From Cytophagales bacterium (GTDB taxonomy: Bacteria; Bacteroidota; Bacteroidia; Cytophagales; Cyclobacteriaceae), in assembly GCA_003500135.1 (NCBI GenBank), contig DNTA01000013.1:1-20219 (forward strand): a stretch of 20,219 bases of DNA. Direction: 5' to 3'. Numbering within the stretch: position 1 is the stretch's first letter; each line of letters starts with the position of its first letter. The notes beneath the pieces were generated by a model. The model was not told the DNA's origin. It searched no databases and worked only from the letters and a program-made list of their open reading frames with translations. Position numbers and translations under genes: made by a program. Positions 16,454 through 20,219 of this stretch are shown one piece after another.

Positions 16454-17042
16454 AATTATAACGATCCAATAAATCGTCTTTGGCCAGTTCTTCATAAATT
16501 TTCAGACAAACCCAGGCATCAGTGGCAGCATACCGCTTTTGAGCAATCGTCAGGTTTCTGTTTTCCCAATTACTTGTTTGCTGGCCTTTAGTAACACGGC
16601 CATTTAAAAAAATAGCAGATAAGTTTCGCACACCAATATTTTCTATGAGCAGGTTGGTCGCGACCTGGTTCAGATCAACAAATGAGCGTGGAATAAATTT
16701 TTTTCTTTTTTGTAATGATTTAATGTCATCATCCAGGGCGATCCCAACTTTAACAATGTCTTCATTAGCAAAGAAATCTGCTAATTCCTGTGGTATTCCG
16801 GTTTCGAAAACCCTGAATAAAAACACTTTTCGGTCCATGGCCAACTGTACCAGAGCGACATGGTGAAACTGCCCTTTTTTAAATGTCGGCTTACTTTCTG
16901 TATCGAAACCCACCACCGGATATTCATTTAATTCTTCCAGGGCGGCAATCATTTCTTTTTCCCTTTCGCAAAACACAATTTCCTCCTGAAAAGAAAGAAC
17001 GGGCAGTTGGTTAATTTCTTCTTTACTTATTGCTCTTCTCAT
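16446..17042 (-). CDS. 3'-5' exonuclease, DEDDy type (RNase D/WRN-like)
   Basis: 198 residues from the ATG at 17042; an in-frame TTG at 17066 is less likely. Only the exonuclease domain is present, without the HRDC domains of RNase D. The DEDDy residues are visible: Asp47 and Glu49 in FDTES, an Asp in the 104-106 cluster (IALDDDI), and Tyr171 with Asp175 in RYAATD. Such enzymes degrade RNA or DNA from the 3' end with two metal ions. Its first 20 bp overlap the end of the NhaC-type gene in another frame, so it is likely translated from the same transcript. The nucleic-acid substrate cannot be told from the sequence. Confidence 0.88.
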   Translation of the reverse strand: MRRAISKEEINQLPVLSFQEEIVFCEREKEMIAALEELNEYPVVGFDTESKPTFKKGQFHHVALVQLAMDRKVFLFRVFETGIPQELADFFANEDIVKVGIALDDDIKSLQKRKKFIPRSFVDLNQVATNLLIENIGVRNLSAIFLNGRVTKGQQTSNWENRNLTIAQKRYAATDAWVCLKIYEELAKDDLLDRYNYD

Positions 17043-18492
17043 GGTCAGTGCGGGTAAGTTTAGCAATTTTTATTCCTGCTACAGCAAAAATAACCGTCAT
17101 GATCGGACTTATGATCGAAAAAAATGTAAATGGTGCATAAGCCAGGGTAGAAACACCCAATACACTCGACTGCGTGGCGCCACAAGTGTTCCAGGGAATC
17201 AATACTGATGTTACCGTTCCGGAATCCTCAAGGGTACGGCTTAAATTCTGAGGCGCCAGGTTTCGATCCTGGTAAGTGCTTCTGAACATCCTTCCGGGCA
17301 CTACAATGGACAAATACTGATCTGAAGCGGTTAGATTGAAGAAAATACAAGTAGTTGCCGTTGCGGCTACCAGCGATCCCGTGTTATGAGCGACTTTAAT
17401 AATTTCTTCCGTTATGCGGCGAAGCATGCCACTTTGTTCCATCACTCCGCCAAATACCATGGCGCTCATAATTAACCAAACCGTTTTTAGCATACCAAAC
17501 ATACCTCCGGTACTCAATAATTCATCCACAATTTCGTGGTCTGTCACAATGCTGATATCCCCATACATGGATTGCATCACAGCAACATAATTCGATTTCC
17601 AGACATTATTCCCTATGCCCGATATTTCAAAGATCACCTCAGGTTGTAAAAAGATGGCAAAAACTGCCCCCAACAAGGTGCCACTTAATAATGAGGGTAT
17701 GGCTGGTATCTTTTTTATGATGAGTACAATGACCAATACCGGAACCAAAAACAGCCAGGGGGTGATGTAGAATTTCTTGTCAATTGCATTAAGGATCGGA
17801 GAAATATCCGTTTCAGGTCCACTGGTATTGAATCCAAAACCGATAAACAGAAAGATGATCAAAGTAATGGTCAGAGACGGAATGGTTGTAAGCGCCATAT
17901 ATCGAATATGCGTAAAAAGATCGGTTCCCGCCATTGCCGGCGCCAGGTTGGTCGTATCTGATAGGGGAGACATTTTATCGCCAAAATATGCACCAGAGAT
18001 TATGGCTCCTCCTATAATTCCTTCCGATATGCCAAGCGCTTTTCCTATACCTACAAGTGCTACTCCCACAGTTGCAATTGTAGTCCAGGAGCTGCCCGTT
18101 GCCAGCGAAACCATGGCGCAAACAATACAAGAAGCCACCAATATGTAAGTAGGCGTCAAAACCTGTAATCCGTAGTAGATCATAGCAGGCACAATACCGC
18201 TGAGCAACCAGGTGCCTGCTAAAGAGCCAATTAATAAAAGAATTAATATGGAGGGCATGGCGGAATGAATGCTATTGACCATTCCTTTGAGCATACTGCC
18301 CCATTTCATGCCAAAACGCATAGCTACCAGACAGGCCACTGCCGCCGATAAAATGAGTACGATCTGATTAGAGCCATCAAGGGCCTCATCACCAAATATG
18401 TAAACGTTAGATGCCAATAAAGCAATTAGGAATAAAATAGGTAGTAACGATTGAAAAAGTGTGGGCCTGCGAGTTGTTGTACTATCCGACAT
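17023..18492 (-). CDS. nhaC: NhaC-type Na+/H+ antiporter
   Basis: 489 residues, eleven or more hydrophobic segments. The family signature is clear in two places: ATGSSWTT at 131-138 and GAYFGDKMSPLSDTTN at 167-182, with polar residues inside membrane helices. NhaC-type antiporters exchange cytoplasmic Na+ for external protons (some members exchange malate and lactate). This protein probably supports pH or sodium tolerance, as in marine or saline habitats, but the transported ion is inferred. The start codon at 18492 is 72 bp downstream of the oxidoreductase stop, across a terminator-like hairpin, so it probably has its own promoter. It overlaps the exonuclease gene by 20 bp. Confidence 0.9.
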   Translation of the reverse strand: MSDSTTTRRPTLFQSLLPILFLIALLASNVYIFGDEALDGSNQIVLILSAAVACLVAMRFGMKWGSMLKGMVNSIHSAMPSILILLLIGSLAGTWLLSGIVPAMIYYGLQVLTPTYILVASCIVCAMVSLATGSSWTTIATVGVALVGIGKALGISEGIIGGAIISGAYFGDKMSPLSDTTNLAPAMAGTDLFTHIRYMALTTIPSLTITLIIFLFIGFGFNTSGPETDISPILNAIDKKFYITPWLFLVPVLVIVLIIKKIPAIPSLLSGTLLGAVFAIFLQPEVIFEISGIGNNVWKSNYVAVMQSMYGDISIVTDHEIVDELLSTGGMFGMLKTVWLIMSAMVFGGVMEQSGMLRRITEEIIKVAHNTGSLVAATATTCIFFNLTASDQYLSIVVPGRMFRSTYQDRNLAPQNLSRTLEDSGTVTSVLIPWNTCGATQSSVLGVSTLAYAPFTFFSIISPIMTVIFAVAGIKIAKLTRTDHEKSNK

Positions 18493-18532
18493 TCGTTAAT
18501 CTTTCCGTCAAAAAATCTAAAATATAAAAAGT

Positions 18533-18550
18533 AGGGCAATGTTAAGCCCT
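18533..18550 (-). terminator. Possible intrinsic terminator after the FAD oxidoreductase
   Basis: AGGGC (18533-18537) pairs with GCCCT (18546-18550) across an 8-nt loop. Read on the minus strand, the stem is followed by ACTTTTTA. It lies 15 bp after the oxidoreductase stop and before the nhaC start. The 5-bp stem is short, so confidence is limited. Confidence 0.5.
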
Positions 18551-18564
18551 TTTGTTTCATTTCA

Positions 18565-19716
18565 TCAGGTTTTTTCTGTCATTTCCGGCGCCTCATCCAA
18601 TACCATTTCCCCGACACGTTTACCTACCAGGCTACCTATGGCCACTCCCATTCCACCCATTCGTACGGCAACATATACATGATCAGCTATCGTTTTTATC
18701 AACGGCATTTTATCATGGCCAAAAGCCATGATACCCGACCAGTTTTGTTCAATTTCAACCTTCCTTCCCGGTAAAATGATGTTTTTCAATTTGTATTGCA
18801 GGTCATCCATGATTTTTTGGTTCAATCCAAAATCAGTAGTGGTTTCACCTTCTTTGTCCAGATTCCTGCCACCGCCAACTATTAATCTTTTTCCGAAATT
18901 CCTAAAGTAAAAATAGCCACGATCAAGATGGAACGAACCTTTGATTTTAAGGCCTTCAATCGGCTTGGTGATCATAACGATACCTCGTCCGGGCAGCAGG
19001 TCAGCTTTGGGCAAAAGGTTTTCCGTAAAGGCATTGGTGCATAGGACCAGTTTTTTGGCATGCAAGGAAAAACCGCCGCGGTAATCATCCTGCAATCCCA
19101 CCCGTATTTCATCACCATCATTTCTCCATTTACTTATTAGGCAATTCGTCCAGATCATGACGCCGAGCTTTTGCGCCAACAGCATCATTTCATACATCAT
19201 TTTTCCGGTATCCACTTGCCCTTCCAAAGTGTTTTGTACTACCGTTTCAATGTTGCGAAATCCAAACTTTTTAATCAGGCCTTTCTTTTCGGAAAATATT
19301 TTGGTTTCAAAGATATCTTCCATCATATCGTTGATTTCGGGCAAACGATCCAGAAAATGTGTTTCTGACTCGCGGATCAGCTCAAATCCTCCCCAGTTTC
19401 TGTAATCCGTTTTTTTTGTTCCTAATCGTTTTTTTAACAACTGAAGCCCCTGCCAACGCCACTGCACCAATTGATGTGCTTTTTCTTTTCCGAAGTTTTC
19501 AATATCGTCTAGAATCTCAGAAAGGCTGCCAAAACAGGCAAAACCTGCATTGCGCGTACTTGCTCCTGTGGGCATAATACCTCTTTCGAGGATCAACACC
19601 TTTAGATGAGGCGCCCTTTCTTTAATTGAAATAGCTGTGGACAAACCGGTGATCCCTGCACCAACTATGGCGATGTCAACGTGATTGAAAGTATTTTCTT
19701 CCCAAAAACTAAGCAT
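18565..19716 (-). CDS. FAD-dependent oxidoreductase (DAO family)
   Basis: 383 residues. The N-terminal dinucleotide-binding motif GAGITG at 19-24 and Glu44 at the end of the second strand bind FAD. The segment GASTRNAGFACFG (about 52-64) resembles the region near the flavin in DAO-family amine/amino-acid oxidases such as the PuuB group. The C-terminus has a SGIMAFGHDKMPLI segment and a GGMGVAIGS motif that closes the FAD domain. These enzymes oxidise a C-N bond of amino acids or polyamines; the substrate is unknown. No signal peptide is seen. An insertion sequence starts about 30 bp upstream of the start codon, so its native promoter is probably displaced. Confidence 0.88.
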   Translation of the reverse strand: MLSFWEENTFNHVDIAIVGAGITGLSTAISIKERAPHLKVLILERGIMPTGASTRNAGFACFGSLSEILDDIENFGKEKAHQLVQWRWQGLQLLKKRLGTKKTDYRNWGGFELIRESETHFLDRLPEINDMMEDIFETKIFSEKKGLIKKFGFRNIETVVQNTLEGQVDTGKMMYEMMLLAQKLGVMIWTNCLISKWRNDGDEIRVGLQDDYRGGFSLHAKKLVLCTNAFTENLLPKADLLPGRGIVMITKPIEGLKIKGSFHLDRGYFYFRNFGKRLIVGGGRNLDKEGETTTDFGLNQKIMDDLQYKLKNIILPGRKVEIEQNWSGIMAFGHDKMPLIKTIADHVYVAVRMGGMGVAIGSLVGKRVGEMVLDEAPEMTEKT

Positions 19717-19751
19717 TCAAATGAGGTTTATTTTTTATTTTTCATTAGTGT

Positions 19752-19769
19752 CCGGTAAAAAGTTACCGG
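19752..19769. repeat. Hairpin at the left end of the insertion sequence
   Basis: A perfect 7-bp stem with an AAAG loop; an alternative outer pairing TGTCC/GGACA encloses it. Hairpins at IS ends can block transcription entering from outside or serve as transposase contact sites; which applies here is inferred. Confidence 0.55.
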
Positions 19770-19801
19770 GCGGGACATTTTAAAGAACCACCGGGTATGT
19801 C

Positions 19802-19809
19802 TACTTTTG
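19802..19809 (+). promoter_or_regulatory. Candidate -7 element of the transposase gene
   Basis: TACTTTTG fits TAnnTTTG exactly and ends 22 bp before the transposase ATG. A clear TTTG at -33 is missing; TTTTAAAG near 19778-19785 is at about the right place. Confidence 0.45.
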
Positions 19810-19831
19810 AGTTGCGACAAAAAAGTAAGAC

Positions 19832-20219
19832 ATGGGTAAAAGTACAAATTTTAGCGGACAGCCTATATTTAATCAGCTGTTAACTTTCATTGACAAGAAT
19901 GAGATTAGAAAAATAGCGAAAGACCATGGCAGTGAAAGGTATGTGAAGAAGTTTACGACCTATAACCATCTGGTAGTGATGTTATTTGTGGCTTTTGAGG
20001 GCTATCATTCGATACGCGAGGTTATCTTGGGTTTGCTGGCCAATGCCCATAAATTATCCCATTTGGGATTAAGTTACCTGGTAAAGCGCAGTACGTTCTC
20101 TGAAGCCAATAAACGGCGTAGCAGCAAAGTATTCGAAGATATTTACATGACAGTGTATAGAAAGCATGCCTCAAGTTTAGCGGACAGCTGCTTGAGCGAT
20201 AAAGAGCTCAAGCGCTTAT
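19832..20219 (+). CDS. IS4-family transposase with N-terminal DUF4372 domain (partial)
   Basis: 129 residues are visible from the ATG at 19832; the frame runs off the right edge. The N-terminus has the pattern known from DUF4372-containing IS4-family transposases of Bacteroidota: GQPIFNQLL, then RYVKKFTTYNHLVVML, HSIREV, and RSTFSEANKRRS. The catalytic DDE domain lies beyond the window, so intactness cannot be judged. A transposase of this type moves the element by a DDE cut-and-paste mechanism. It reads away from the oxidoreductase gene, and a candidate -7 element precedes it. Confidence 0.88.
   Translation, partial: MGKSTNFSGQPIFNQLLTFIDKNEIRKIAKDHGSERYVKKFTTYNHLVVMLFVAFEGYHSIREVILGLLANAHKLSHLGLSYLVKRSTFSEANKRRSSKVFEDIYMTVYRKHASSLADSCLSDKELKRL

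Larger units (their letters stand above)
19748..20219 (+). mobile_element. IS4-family insertion sequence, left part
   Basis: The element is cut by the window edge. The boundary is placed near 19748 because the presumed terminal repeat region (GTGTCCGGTAAAAAGTTACC and onward) begins there, just after the AT-rich leader of the oxidoreductase gene. A hairpin, CCGGTAA-AAAG-TTACCGG (19752-19769), and the outer pair TGTCC/GGACA (19749-19753 and 19773-19777) sit at this end. The other end and any target duplication lie outside the window, so the exact boundary is not proven. Confidence 0.75.

Noticed and set aside
17777..18148. Open frame of 123 codons on the plus strand inside nhaC
   Set aside because: It is antisense to a membrane protein gene whose motifs are clear, and its composition is what such a shadow would give.

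Overview
The window looks like chromosomal DNA of a Bacteroidota bacterium, most likely of the Cytophagales type. The evidence is moderate AT content, a Bacteroidota-restricted DUF4293 membrane protein, start regions without clear Shine-Dalgarno sequences, and a few matches to the Bacteroidota -7 consensus TAnnTTTG. No species can be named from the sequence alone. No tRNA, rRNA or CRISPR array was seen.

Layout. (1) 1-4251, minus strand: a tight four-gene signalling operon, cheR-like methyltransferase > stand-alone CheB-type methylesterase > small membrane-anchored GAF protein > large membrane sensor (periplasmic region, HAMP, GAF, coiled coil) running off the left edge. The two GAF domains are close relatives. 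No CheA, CheW, CheY or classical chemoreceptor is visible. (2) 4481-6518: a saccharopine-dehydrogenase-like enzyme (+) whose end overlaps the end of a TrmN6-type tRNA methyltransferase (-). (3) 6672-9034: the minus-strand operon aroQ > marC-family > rnhA, divergent from xerD, with start codons 8 bp apart. (4) 9035-10830: an intergenic region with a perfect inverted repeat, a 501-residue helical protein of unknown function, and a strong terminator that probably works in both directions. (5) 10836-13959: DUF4293 protein (-), then truA and an MsbA-like ABC exporter (+) joined by an ATGA overlap. (6) 13965-16434: a FemAB/GNAT-like transferase (-) divergent from an EamA-type transporter and a YigZ/IMPACT protein (+); the latter appears to use a TTG start overlapping the upstream stop. 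(7) 16446-19716, minus: FAD-dependent oxidoreductase, NhaC-type Na+/H+ antiporter and a DEDDy 3'-5' exonuclease. (8) From about 19748 to the right edge: the left part of an IS4-family insertion sequence, starting about 30 bp upstream of the oxidoreductase start codon.

Most of the window is housekeeping (tRNA modification, shikimate pathway, chromosome-dimer resolution, RNase H, transport). The most interesting part is the CheR/CheB/GAF/sensor operon, which suggests an adaptation (methylation) system working on a non-chemoreceptor sensor. The sensor carries an unusual methionine-rich stretch in its predicted periplasmic part. Second is the unknown 501-residue protein and its palindromic upstream region. 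Third is the IS insertion that probably changed expression of the oxidoreductase.
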